A stretch of DNA of 10,465 nucleotides from an uncultured Ruminococcus sp. (GTDB lineage Bacteria; Bacillota; Clostridia; Oscillospirales; Acutalibacteraceae). A model generated the notes under the pieces. The model ran no database searches. It was not told the origin of the DNA and was given only the letters and a program-made list of their open reading frames with translations. The stretch lies in contig CACYDD010000410.1 in the NCBI GenBank assembly GCA_902773065.1, positions 1 through 10,465 of the forward strand. The letters run 5' to 3'. The position numbers and the translations under genes were made by a program. Numbering within the stretch: position 1 is the stretch's first letter; each line of letters begins with the position of its first letter. Below are positions 1 to 6,437 of this stretch, one piece after another.

Positions 1-887
1 AAAAGCTTTCTAAAAGCTATGGTAAATTCAAAGCTCTTGACGAAGTAGATATGACTGTGTATCAGGGAGATATCTATGGTCTGATCGGAAGAAACGGTGC
101 AGGTAAAACAACGATCATGAAGATCATATCGGGACTTGCTGTGAAAACAGAGGGTGTTTTTGAAGTTTTCTCCAAAAGCGGAGAAGCTTCGGCAGAGGAC
201 AAGAAACGAATCGGCTGTCTGATAGAAAACCCTGCCTTTTTCGGAAATATGACAGCCTATCAGAATCTGAAATACTATGCGATTCAGAAAGGGATTGCCG
301 ACACAAAACAAATTGACGATGCTCTTGCTCTTGTGGGGCTGACAAACACGGGAAAGAAAAAATACAGGCAGTTTTCTCTCGGCATGAAACAGCGTTTAGG
401 CATTGCACTTGCTGTTCTAGACAATCCCGATCTGATCATTCTTGACGAGCCGATCAACGGTCTTGACCCGATTGGTATCAGCGAACTGCGTGAAACATTC
501 AAAAAGCTGAACAGCGAAAGAGGAATTACGATCATCATTTCCAGTCATATTCTTTCGGAACTGTATGCGGTCGCAAACCGTTTTCTGTTTATTGAAAACG
601 GCAAGGTACTGAAAGAAATCACAAAAGAAGATTTGGAAATTGCCTGCAAACGCTGTATTGTTGTCAAAACGTCTGACACAAAAACGGCTGCTGTTGTACT
701 GGAAGAAACACTGGGCATTACGGATTACAGTGTTGTCAGCAGCGGAGAACTGCACATCTATGAAAAAAATCTTTCTCCCGAACAGCTGACAAAGGCACTG
801 TTTGAAAATGGTGTCAGTATTTCGGGTGTATTTGAAAACATTGTATCGCTTGAGGATTATTTCAAATCCCTTGTGGAGGTGAAATAA
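1..887 (+). CDS. ABC transporter ATP-binding protein, LanF/BcrA-like (5' end outside window)
   Basis: ATPase subunit that probably powers export or expulsion of a peptide or lipid-targeting antibiotic with the two permeases that follow. The reading frame is open from the left edge (first complete codon at base 3, reading KLSKSYGKFKALDEVD before the Met at 51), so the true start lies upstream and Met51 is internal. Counting from that Met: Walker A GRNGAGKT 13-20, signature FSLGMKQ 108-114, Walker B LIILDEP 128-134, H-loop SSH 164-166. The Q-loop position reads LIENP (Glu59). LanF immunity ATPases are known for a glutamate 'E-loop' instead of the usual Gln, and BcrA-type ATPases are similar, which supports this class. 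The C-terminal ~70 residues form the accessory region usual for this subfamily. The stop lies one base before the next ATG, and the SD GGAGGT for that gene lies inside this one (875-880). The substrate is unknown. Confidence 0.9.
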   Translation, partial: KLSKSYGKFKALDEVDMTVYQGDIYGLIGRNGAGKTTIMKIISGLAVKTEGVFEVFSKSGEASAEDKKRIGCLIENPAFFGNMTAYQNLKYYAIQKGIADTKQIDDALALVGLTNTGKKKYRQFSLGMKQRLGIALAVLDNPDLIILDEPINGLDPIGISELRETFKKLNSERGITIIISSHILSELYAVANRFLFIENGKVLKEITKEDLEIACKRCIVVKTSDTKTAAVVLEETLGITDYSVVSSGELHIYEKNLSPEQLTKALFENGVSISGVFENIVSLEDYFKSLVEVK

Positions 888-888
888 T

Positions 889-1647
889 ATGCTGAACATC
901 ATCCGAGCAGATCTATACCGTATTTTCAGAAGCAAGAGCATTTATATTATGTTTATTTTAATGCTTGTGATCGATATTCCGTCTATTATCTTGAATAGTA
1001 CTATGTTAATTGGTGTTACCTATCATGATGATTCCGGCAAAATGATAACTCCCGATGCAGACGCACTGACCAGCAACAGTAATTTCGATTACTTTTTTAT
1101 TGTGATTGTGATTGCTTTTCTGATCTGCGATTTTAATAACAAAACGCTCAAAAATACGCTTACTTCCAACTGTACTAGAACCCGCTATTTCCTGACAAAA
1201 ACCTTTTCTGTCTATTTTTCTGCCATTATTCTTTTTACTGCACATAATGCGTTCATCTATATTCTGAACTATCTTGTAAACGGCAGCAGCAACGCAATGA
1301 ATATAGGGAAATATGCCTTGACTGCTATTTTACAGCTGTCTGTTCTTTTGGGAATGACAGGCTTTATGTTAATGATCGGATTTCTGACAAAAAATGGAAC
1401 AGCATTTAATACTCTGACCATCTCTATACCTCTGGCCTACGTTGTGATTCTTATGTTTCTGGATAATTATATTCCCGAAATCATTGAAAACTATTTGCTT
1501 AAATATGAAATGCACATTACCATCGGCAATCTTGTGTATGAAAGCGACAACACTTACCGACTGACTGTGGCGGCAATATATCTTTCTGCCGCTGTGATCC
1601 TCCCCATTATCGGATATCTGCATTTCAGAAAAAGTGAAATTAAATGA
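889..1647 (+). CDS. ABC-2 type permease, LanE/LanG-like (first of two)
   Basis: Membrane subunit of 252 residues, the usual length for lantibiotic-immunity or bacitracin-type permeases. The SD GGAGGT (875-880) is 8 bases before the ATG. About six hydrophobic segments are visible, near residues 17-37, 68-86, 105-128, 142-166, 174-193 and 224-245. The short cytoplasmic N-terminus (MLNIIRADLYRIFRSK) and the loop FNNKTLKNTL...TRTRYFLTK after helix 2 are typical of this permease group. The next gene has the same layout and matching motifs (MFNIIKSDLYRL, VKNTITS, KTRYYF, the C-terminal GYxxFxKxEI pattern), so the two are diverged paralogues, as with LanE and LanG. It probably forms a heterodimer with the next permease, energised by the upstream ATPase. 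Its last codons overlap the longest possible frame of the next gene. Confidence 0.85.
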   Translation: MLNIIRADLYRIFRSKSIYIMFILMLVIDIPSIILNSTMLIGVTYHDDSGKMITPDADALTSNSNFDYFFIVIVIAFLICDFNNKTLKNTLTSNCTRTRYFLTKTFSVYFSAIILFTAHNAFIYILNYLVNGSSNAMNIGKYALTAILQLSVLLGMTGFMLMIGFLTKNGTAFNTLTISIPLAYVVILMFLDNYIPEIIENYLLKYEMHITIGNLVYESDNTYRLTVAAIYLSAAVILPIIGYLHFRKSEIK

Positions 1648-1661
1648 TCGGAGGAAGAAAT

Positions 1662-2444
1662 ATGATGTTTAACATTATCAAATCAGATCTTTACAGACTT
1701 TTAAAAAGCAGCGGCTTTATCTTTTTTATCTTTGTAATGTTTTTCATGACCGAAAGAACTGCGATCCATGACGACTGTTTTCAGATCGATTTCAGAGCAT
1801 TTATCTATACAGATTATGACTATGAAAGCATGAATAATATTCTACTCCAGATTGCAAGCAATAATCTGTATTATTTTCTGATGATTATTCCTGCTTTTAT
1901 ATTTATCAATACAGACTTGTCAAATCATTCTGTCAAAAATACCATTACTTCTGTAACGGACAAAACAAGATATTATTTTGCAAAATTCATTCTGACAGAA
2001 CTTTTTTCTGTCGTTGTACTGGTTGTCAGCAACGGACTTCTCTGGGGATTAAGTATGTTAAAAGGAGGTGTTGCAAAGGAAATACCCTTTTCCCAGCTTG
2101 CGGCAAGTACGCTGCGGCAGTTGCCTGTGTTTATGGGATTTACCGCAATTCTGATCTTTGCCGCATTCACATTCAGAAAATCGGTCATTTATGTAGCATT
2201 TACTCTTTTGCTTCAAATCGTGTGGCAGTTGGTTCTTGTTATACTTTACAACATCAACATGATAATCAGCTCCCATGATATTATTGAAAAATATGTTGCA
2301 AAATACGAAATACAAAATGCTCTGATCACTCTTGCAATCTCCCCCGATTCGGATTATACTGTTAAATGCAGCATTATTTACCTTACGGGTGCATTGATCT
2401 TAATGCTTTTCGGCTATCGGATATTCAAAAAACGAGAAATCTGA
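1662..2444 (+). CDS. ABC-2 type permease, LanE/LanG-like (second of two)
   Basis: Partner permease of about 260 residues. The frame is open from an ATG at 1644 that overlaps the previous stop. However, the SD GGAGGA lies at 1650-1655 and points to the ATG at 1662 (or the adjacent one at 1665), and that start also aligns MFNIIKSDLYRL with the N-terminus of the first permease. Hydrophobic segments lie near residues 15-30, 68-87, 105-127, 148-166, 174-198 and 232-252. The first extracytoplasmic loop is acidic and aromatic (IDFRAFIYTDYDYES). It is followed after 25 bases by the histidine kinase gene, so all four genes are probably one transcript. LanG versus LanE identity cannot be assigned from sequence alone. 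Confidence 0.84.
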   Translation: MMFNIIKSDLYRLLKSSGFIFFIFVMFFMTERTAIHDDCFQIDFRAFIYTDYDYESMNNILLQIASNNLYYFLMIIPAFIFINTDLSNHSVKNTITSVTDKTRYYFAKFILTELFSVVVLVVSNGLLWGLSMLKGGVAKEIPFSQLAASTLRQLPVFMGFTAILIFAAFTFRKSVIYVAFTLLLQIVWQLVLVILYNINMIISSHDIIEKYVAKYEIQNALITLAISPDSDYTVKCSIIYLTGALILMLFGYRIFKKREI

Positions 2445-2469
2445 CTGAGATAAGGAGGAACAGAAAATA

Positions 2470-3378
2470 ATGGAAACTGCTATTATTATATCCGTCATAC
2501 TCGGAATGGCTGTTGTTATTCTGCTGTTCCTGCGTATTGTGACAAAATCAGAGCTGCTGAGCATGACAAAACAACTCCGAAATATAAAAGGCGAAAATAC
2601 AAATTCACTCATACGGTGTGAAAGCTCCGACAGTATCTGCAAAAATCTAATCAATGAAATCAATGAACTGCTGAAAGAACAACAGGACATTAAACGGTAT
2701 TACATCAGAAAAAATCACGATATGGAACAAATGATGACTAATATTTCTCATGACCTGCGTACACCCCTGACTTCCGCCCTCGGATATATCAATATCATCA
2801 AAAAATCCGATTTATCCGAGGAGGAGAAAAACAGGGAATTTGAAATCATTGAAAAACGGCTTCTTCGACTGGAAGAACTGATCGATTCTTTCTTTGAATT
2901 TTCCAAGGTTATTTCAAGCGACAAACAGCCCGAAAAAGAAACTGTTAATCTTGTGGCGGTTTTAGAGGAATCGGCAGCGCATTATTTTGATGATTATAAC
3001 AGTCGGGGACGGGATATCACTCTTTCCTGCGACAGCACAAAAATCACGCTGTATTCCAACAGAAATATGCTCATGCGTATTTTTGACAATCTGATCAGTA
3101 ATGCACTGAAACACGGCAGCGGCAGGCTTGAGATTTCTGCCGACAGCTCCGAAAAAATTATGATTCGGTTTCAGAATGAGCTTTTTGATGGGGAACTGAA
3201 TACAGACAGAATTTTTGATGAATTTTATACCACCGATATTTCACGAACCAAAGGCAATACAGGTCTGGGGCTTGCCATCGCAAAGCAGTTTACGGAAATA
3301 CTCGGCGGCGAGATCAGCGCAGAACACAAAAACAATATATTCTGTGTTACTGTTATTTTTCCTATCAGTACTACATAA
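2470..3378 (+). CDS. Sensor histidine kinase, small, single N-terminal membrane segment
   Basis: Membrane-anchored two-component kinase of 302 residues that probably controls the transporter genes before it. The SD AAGGAGG (2452-2458) precedes the ATG by 11 bases. One hydrophobic segment (about residues 4-23) is followed by a linker with coiled-coil character (about 30-90). The H-box NISHDLRTPLTS has phospho-accepting His94, the N-box is NLISNALKHG (207-216), an F-box-like DEFYTTDISR lies at 250-259, and the G2 box GNTGLGLAIAK at 262-272. The usual G1 'DxGxG' motif is not recognisable: RFQNELFDGELN stands there, as in several lantibiotic-type kinases. There is almost no extracytoplasmic domain, so sensing may occur in the membrane or through the transporter, as in intramembrane-sensing kinases (inference). 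No response regulator is in the window. It may lie upstream of the ATPase gene. Confidence 0.9.
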   Translation: METAIIISVILGMAVVILLFLRIVTKSELLSMTKQLRNIKGENTNSLIRCESSDSICKNLINEINELLKEQQDIKRYYIRKNHDMEQMMTNISHDLRTPLTSALGYINIIKKSDLSEEEKNREFEIIEKRLLRLEELIDSFFEFSKVISSDKQPEKETVNLVAVLEESAAHYFDDYNSRGRDITLSCDSTKITLYSNRNMLMRIFDNLISNALKHGSGRLEISADSSEKIMIRFQNELFDGELNTDRIFDEFYTTDISRTKGNTGLGLAIAKQFTEILGGEISAEHKNNIFCVTVIFPISTT

Positions 3379-3396
3379 ATATAGAACTCCTGTTTT

Positions 3397-3425
3397 CAGG
3401 CACAGCTGTTAAAAAGCTGTGCCTG
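3397..3425. terminator. Perfect 11-bp hairpin between convergent genes
   Basis: The arm CAGGCACAGCT (3397-3407) pairs perfectly with AGCTGTGCCTG (3415-3425) around the 7-base loop GTTAAAA. It sits between the kinase stop and the sigK stop, where a shared terminator is expected. It is not a canonical intrinsic terminator: on the plus strand the first T-run (3436-3440) starts 10 bases after the stem, and on the minus strand no T-run follows. The call rests on symmetry and location. Confidence 0.5.
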
Positions 3426-3432
3426 CGGACCA

Positions 3433-4122
3433 CTATTTTTCTTCATACCGTTTTTTCAAAGCCGCAAGCGCACGTTTTTCGATTCTTGATACATAGGAGC
3501 GTGAGATTTTCAGCATGGAAGCAACCTCACGCTGGGTAAGCGGTTCTGTACCGTCCAGACCGTAACGCAGTCTGATGATAAGACGTTCTCTCGGTGACAG
3601 CGTTTCTTTAATATACTTTGAAAGACTTTCGGATTTGATTTTTATATCAAGGTCATCAACGATCGTATCATCCACCGACATAATATCCATCAGCGTAAGA
3701 GCGTTTCCGTCACTGTCGGAGTCAATCTCTTCATTGATGGAAATATCCTTTGCAGTTTTTTTGATACTGCGAAAATACATTAATATCTCGTTGTCAATAC
3801 AGCGTGAAGCATAGCTCGAAAGACGGATGTTTTTGTCAGGCTTGAAGGTTTTGATCGCTTTGATCAACCCTATCGTACCGATCGATACAAGATCGTCAGG
3901 GTCTGCACCCGTTGCATAATATTTTTTGACGATATGAGCAACAAGCCTGAGATTGTGTTCGATCAGCTTGTCCCCTGCTGCCTGATCGCCGTTTCTGAAT
4001 TTTTCCAGACATTCCTTTTCTTCCTCATTTGACAGCGGCTTCGGGAACTGCCCTGTGCTTGTAACATGAAGAATGAACAAAAACGAAATCTTCCCGATGA
4101 TATCTGACAATAAATCAAACAT
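3433..4122 (-). CDS. sigK: RNA polymerase sporulation sigma factor SigK
   Basis: Sigma-70 family factor; in Bacillus SigK directs late mother-cell sporulation genes. I read 229 residues from the ATG at 4122, which has a good SD (AGAGGTGG, 4136-4129). A GTG at 4131 in the same frame lies inside that SD and is less likely. The N-terminus is hydrophobic (LLSDIIGKISFLFILHV, about 4-20) followed by QFPKPLS, matching the pro-SigK leader that tethers the Bacillus factor to membrane until cleavage. Region 2 includes EHNLRLVAHIVKK (55-67), DLVSIGTIGLIKAI (77-90) and SYASRCIDNEILMYFR (103-118). Region 4 has LSPRERLIIRLRYGLDG (175-191) and the helix-turn-helix TQREVASMLKISRSYVSRIEKRAL. The reading frame is unbroken, with no skin-like insertion. 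It converges on the kinase gene and diverges from tRNA-Gly. Confidence 0.92.
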   Translation of the reverse strand: MFDLLSDIIGKISFLFILHVTSTGQFPKPLSNEEEKECLEKFRNGDQAAGDKLIEHNLRLVAHIVKKYYATGADPDDLVSIGTIGLIKAIKTFKPDKNIRLSSYASRCIDNEILMYFRSIKKTAKDISINEEIDSDSDGNALTLMDIMSVDDTIVDDLDIKIKSESLSKYIKETLSPRERLIIRLRYGLDGTEPLTQREVASMLKISRSYVSRIEKRALAALKKRYEEK

Positions 4123-4189
4123 GACAACCACCTCTTCTTCATCTTTATGCCGAAAAAGTGGTGAATAATAAAAAATATGGAAAAAAATT

Positions 4190-4238
4190 AAATTTTTTTC
4201 AAAAAATGCTTGACTTTTAATTTGGAATGGTTTATAAT
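4190..4238 (+). promoter_or_regulatory. Strong sigma-A promoter with UP-like element for tRNA-Gly
   Basis: The -35 TTGACT (4210-4215) and the -10 TATAAT (4233-4238) are separated by exactly 17 bases. The 20 bases just before the -35 (4190-4209: AAA, seven T, C, six A, TGC) fit the bacterial UP-element pattern of an A-tract, T-tract and second A-tract almost perfectly. Transcription should begin near 4245, about 35 bases before the tRNA. The T-tract also forms the right half of a 10-bp perfect palindrome (GAAAAAAATT at 4180-4189, AATTTTTTTC at 4191-4200). Confidence 0.85.
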
Positions 4239-4280
4239 AACAACTGTCGCTGAGAGATACGGCAAAAGAAAATAAAATAT

Positions 4281-4356
4281 GCGGATGTAGCTCATCTGGT
4301 AGAGCGCAACCTTGCCAAGGTTGAGGTAGCGGGTTCGAGTCCCGTCATCCGCTCCA
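4281..4356 (+). tRNA. tRNA-Gly (anticodon GCC), CCA encoded
   Basis: Cloverleaf read directly. The acceptor stem is GCGGATG (4281-4287) with CATCCGC (4346-4352), discriminator T4353 and encoded CCA 4354-4356. The anticodon stem CAACC/GGTTG (4307-4311/4319-4323) encloses the loop TTGCCAA, with anticodon GCC at 4314-4316. The T arm is GCGGG TTCGAGT CCCGT. It reads GGC and GGU glycine codons. It stands alone behind its own strong promoter, with sigK divergent upstream. An overlapping minus-strand reading frame here is an artefact. Confidence 0.97.
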
Positions 4357-4377
4357 GGCGGAGTGCCTCCGCAATCG

Positions 4378-4415
4378 ATTTCGCGTTTAACTTTTGTCAG
4401 ATGCGAAATTTTTTT
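4378..4415 (+). terminator. Probable terminator of the tRNA-Gly transcript
   Basis: The arm ATTTCGC (4378-4384) pairs with GCGAAAT (4403-4409) and runs straight into seven T (4409-4415). The loop is long (18 bases), so the stem is modest. A second small hairpin immediately upstream (GCGGAG 4358-4363 with CTCCGC 4367-4372, loop TGC) has no T-run and may help 3' processing or termination. No other gene start lies nearby. Confidence 0.55.
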
Positions 4416-4534
4416 GCCACGTTTCAAATATTTATAACAATATGTGAGACCGCATGGGACGATTCGCGTATTCGCTCCCTACGGTCACTATTTTTTTATG
4501 TACTCAAATTCATTGCCGCGTTTCAAACTTTATA
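4414..4534 (+). repeat. Degenerate direct repeat flanking a hairpin
   Basis: Two similar blocks of about 22 bases lie 99 bases apart: 4414-4436 and 4513-4534. Both start TTGCC, share CGTTTCAAA from base 7 and end in TTTATA. They differ at one base after TTGCC and by one small indel and change after the CAAA. The interval holds the hairpin at 4444-4488. This may be a decayed duplication or remnant of an intergenic repeat element. No protein gene is visible. Confidence 0.5.
4444..4497 (+). other. Imperfect GC-rich hairpin with T-run (terminator-like interspersed repeat)
   Basis: Pairing can be traced as GTGA (4444-4447) with TCAC (4485-4488), CCG (4450-4452) with CGG (4482-4484), GGGA (4456-4459) with TCCC (4476-4479), and CGA (4460-4462) with TCG (4472-4474). 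Small bulges intervene and the loop is around 4465-4469. Seven T follow at 4491-4497. It could be a second terminator after the tRNA. The GGGACGATTCGCG...CGCTCCC pattern also recalls palindromic intergenic repeats that I associate with Ruminococcaceae genomes (recall, not checked). Confidence 0.45.
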
Positions 4535-4565
4535 TAGCACCATACGGCGATTTTGTATTATTCAC

Positions 4566-4593
4566 TATTCTTTATTGGTTATTCTTTATTCAT
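4566..4593 (+). repeat. Short A/T-rich tandem repeat (TATTCTTTATT twice)
   Basis: TATTCTTTATT occurs at 4566-4576 and 4580-4590, a 14-base period. The second copy extends to ATTCTTTATTCAT (4581-4593), and that 13-mer recurs at 9604-9616 just inside the heptamer array after speE. ATGATTCTTCATT at 4641-4653 also resembles ATGATTCTTTATT at 9601-9613. This stretch may be a decayed member of the same repeat family. No coding potential is apparent. Confidence 0.4.
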
Positions 4594-4658
4594 CAAAAAG
4601 CTGTGGTTATCAAAAATCGAACTCAGCCAATGAACTTAACATGATTCTTCATTAAAAA

Positions 4659-4700
4659 CAACTCCATGGCTTGAAATCTGACTTTCAGGTCGTGGGGTTG
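4659..4700 (+). ncRNA. Candidate structured RNA: 18-bp stem-loop with G.U pairs
   Basis: CAACTCCATGGCTTGAAA (4659-4676) pairs along its whole length with 4683-4700 around the 6-base loop TCTGAC. Thirteen or fourteen pairs are Watson-Crick and the rest G.U when read as plus-strand RNA. On the minus strand those G.U pairs would be A.C mismatches, so the fold favours a plus-strand transcript. A run of five A precedes it and TTTT follows at 4706-4709, so it could instead be a terminator-like element. No family match is recognised and no clear dedicated promoter is seen. It is not protein coding. Confidence 0.4.
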
Positions 4701-4710
4701 ATTAATTTTC

Positions 4711-4880
4711 GGGTGGTTGCCTTGAATTAAAATGAATAAATATTCGATGTTAAATAGATTGAACTCTTTCCTATAACCTAAAATCGTTGCTAAACATTAA
4801 TGCATGAATATAAATTTCCCCAAATTCACTTTGCGAATATGGCTTTTTTCGGGATTTTTGCTATAAAATTCCGACTAATA
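4711..4880. other. A/T-rich intergenic stretch with no recognised feature
   Basis: Between the 18-bp hairpin and the murC promoter I see no reading frame with a ribosome binding site, no RNA gene and no strong inverted repeat. It is A/T-rich and may simply be spacer or decayed repeat DNA. Confidence 0.5.
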
Positions 4881-4909
4881 TTGAAATTGACAAAGATATA
4901 TTATATAAT
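4881..4909 (+). promoter_or_regulatory. Probable sigma-A promoter upstream of murC
   Basis: The -35-like TTGAAA (4881-4886) and the -10 TATAAT (4904-4909) are spaced 17 bases. A perfect TTGACA at 4887-4892 also overlaps the spacer, but it is only 11 bases from that TATAAT and 16 from the weaker TATTAG (4909-4914), so two overlapping promoters are possible. Expected transcripts start near 4916 and have a leader of about 110 bases before murC. Confidence 0.6.
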
Positions 4910-4928
4910 ATTAGCTGTGTAGATTTTT

Positions 4929-4968
4929 TGTCATATTGCTGCATAAATATATCAATATGACAGTTTTT
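4929..4968 (+). terminator. Terminator-like hairpin in the murC leader
   Basis: TGTCATATTG (4929-4938) pairs perfectly with CAATATGACA (4953-4962) around a 14-base loop, followed by G and five T (4964-4968). It lies between the promoter at 4881-4909 and the murC start. It could end a very short transcript, attenuate murC, or be a weak A/T-rich terminator with murC read from a second promoter downstream (a poor TTGATT at 4976-4981 with an A-rich -10 near 4999). No competing antiterminator or leader peptide is evident. Confidence 0.5.
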
Positions 4969-5028
4969 CATTACGTTGATTCTATCTTTTTAAGCAAATA
5001 AAAATATATATTGTGGGAGTGTTTTTGA

Positions 5029-6411
5029 GTGGTTACAAATTATGAACATTTGCTCGATCATGTAAAAAGGATTCATTTCGTAGGCATAGGCGGTTCGGGT
5101 ATGTGTCCTCTGGCGGAGATCCTGCACAACGAAGGTTTTGAGATCACCGGATCGGATATGTCCGAATCCGATACACTGGAACGCATTCGTTCATACGGTA
5201 TCCCTGTAACAATGGGACATTTTGCCGAAAATGTTCTTGGTGCAGATCTTGTTGTCTATACGGCTGCCGTAAAACTTGACAATCCCGAACTTGTTTCTGC
5301 AAAAGAAAATAACATTCCTGCCGTGGAACGGTGCATCATGCTTGGTGCGGTTGTTGAAAAATATCAGAAATCCGTTGCCGTATGCGGTACTCACGGAAAA
5401 ACTACGACAACTTCCATGATTACTCAGATCTTTACTTCTGCCGATTTTGATCCTACAGCAATTATTGGTGCAAAACTGCCGTTTATCGGCGGTAACAGCC
5501 GTGTGGGTAAATCGGATATCATCGTCTGTGAAGCCTGCGAATATGTTGATACTTTCCTGCATTTATATCCTGCTATTACGGTAATACTGAATGTAGATGA
5601 GGATCATCTTGATTATTTCGGTACACTGGACAGAATCAAAGAGTCCTTTACCAAATTTGCCAATCAGACCTCGGAAATACTTGTAGTAAACGGCGATGAT
5701 GCCAATACCATGCAGTGTGTGCAGGGTATGGCGGAAAAGGGCAAAAAAATCATTACCTACGGTTTCGGAGAAAATAATGATTTCCGTGCGGAAATTACAA
5801 ATTATTCCGTTTGTGATACATTTGATATTATTTATAAGGGCGAACGCCTGACCTCGGTAACACTCAGTGTTCCCGGTAAATTCAATGTAATGAATGCACT
5901 TGCTGCGTCGGCTGCAACCATTACGCTCGGCGTTGACCCGGAAAAAGCAGCAAAGGCTCTTGAAGAATTCAAGGGTGCACACAGAAGATTTGAGATTCTC
6001 GGCAAACCTCAGGGTATCACAGTAGCAGATGACTTTGCTCATCACCCGACAGAACTCAGAGCCACACTTACAACAGCAATGAGCATGGGTTACAAAAATG
6101 TATGGGCTGTTTTCCAGCCGCATACCTATTCCCGAACTTATACGTTCCTTAACGAGTTTGCAGAGGTTCTCTCTATCCCCGACCACTGTATCCTGTCGGA
6201 AATACTTCCTGTAAGAGAAACGAATGTATACAACATCTATTCCAAAGATCTTGCTGATAAGATCAACGGCTGTGTATGGTTTGATACCTTTGAAGAAATA
6301 ACAGACTATGTTACCGAAAAAGCACAACCCAATGATCTCATTATTACGATCGGCGGCGGCAATGTTTATATGTGTGCAAACATGATCATGAAAAAACTCA
6401 GCGGAGAATGA
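5029..6411 (+). CDS. murC: UDP-N-acetylmuramate--L-alanine ligase
   Basis: Cytoplasmic Mur ligase that adds L-alanine to UDP-N-acetylmuramate with ATP, the first amino acid of the peptidoglycan stem peptide. It has 460 residues, normal for MurC. The start is a GTG with SD GGGAG (5015-5019) 9 bases ahead, and no better in-frame ATG exists. The N-terminal UDP-substrate domain carries GIGGSGM (19-25). The ATP loop is GTHGKTTT (120-127), the central domain has NVDEDHLDYFG (188-198), and the C-terminal domain contains DDFAHHPTE and FQPHTYSRT, characteristic of MurC. It has its own promoter region upstream. speD starts 26 bases after the stop with no terminator between, so transcription may continue into the polyamine genes. 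Confidence 0.96.
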   Translation: MVTNYEHLLDHVKRIHFVGIGGSGMCPLAEILHNEGFEITGSDMSESDTLERIRSYGIPVTMGHFAENVLGADLVVYTAAVKLDNPELVSAKENNIPAVERCIMLGAVVEKYQKSVAVCGTHGKTTTTSMITQIFTSADFDPTAIIGAKLPFIGGNSRVGKSDIIVCEACEYVDTFLHLYPAITVILNVDEDHLDYFGTLDRIKESFTKFANQTSEILVVNGDDANTMQCVQGMAEKGKKIITYGFGENNDFRAEITNYSVCDTFDIIYKGERLTSVTLSVPGKFNVMNALAASAATITLGVDPEKAAKALEEFKGAHRRFEILGKPQGITVADDFAHHPTELRATLTTAMSMGYKNVWAVFQPHTYSRTYTFLNEFAEVLSIPDHCILSEILPVRETNVYNIYSKDLADKINGCVWFDTFEEITDYVTEKAQPNDLIITIGGGNVYMCANMIMKKLSGE

Positions 6412-6437
6412 ACATAAAACAAGGTAGTGATTGATAA

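Noticed and set aside
417..941. Long minus-strand frames opposite the ATPase, murC, speA, speE and the dehydrogenase genes
   Set aside because: They lie opposite well-supported genes, have Cys/Phe/Ile-rich composition typical of antisense translation and lack start signals.
4140..4177. Possible SigE-type promoter for sigK on the minus strand (CATAAAGAT and CATATTTT -10-like words)
   Set aside because: The first would place the transcript start at the ribosome binding site, and neither has a convincing -35 at the right distance in this A/T-rich stretch.
4188..4427. Minus-strand reading frame of 79 codons across tRNA-Gly
   Set aside because: It is the antisense of the tRNA; GADDGTRTRYLNLGKVALYQ is the familiar spurious translation of a tRNA complement, with no ribosome binding site.
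4401..4655. Plus-strand reading frames of 66-84 codons in the tRNA-Gly/murC gap
   Set aside because: They run through hairpins and repeats, have no Shine-Dalgarno site and show no recognisable protein features.
4357..5028. Large structured RNA of the kind sometimes found near tRNAs (ROOL/GOLLD type)
   Set aside because: The region is only about 670 bases, A/T-rich, and shows isolated hairpins rather than a continuous complex fold; no known core motif was recognised.
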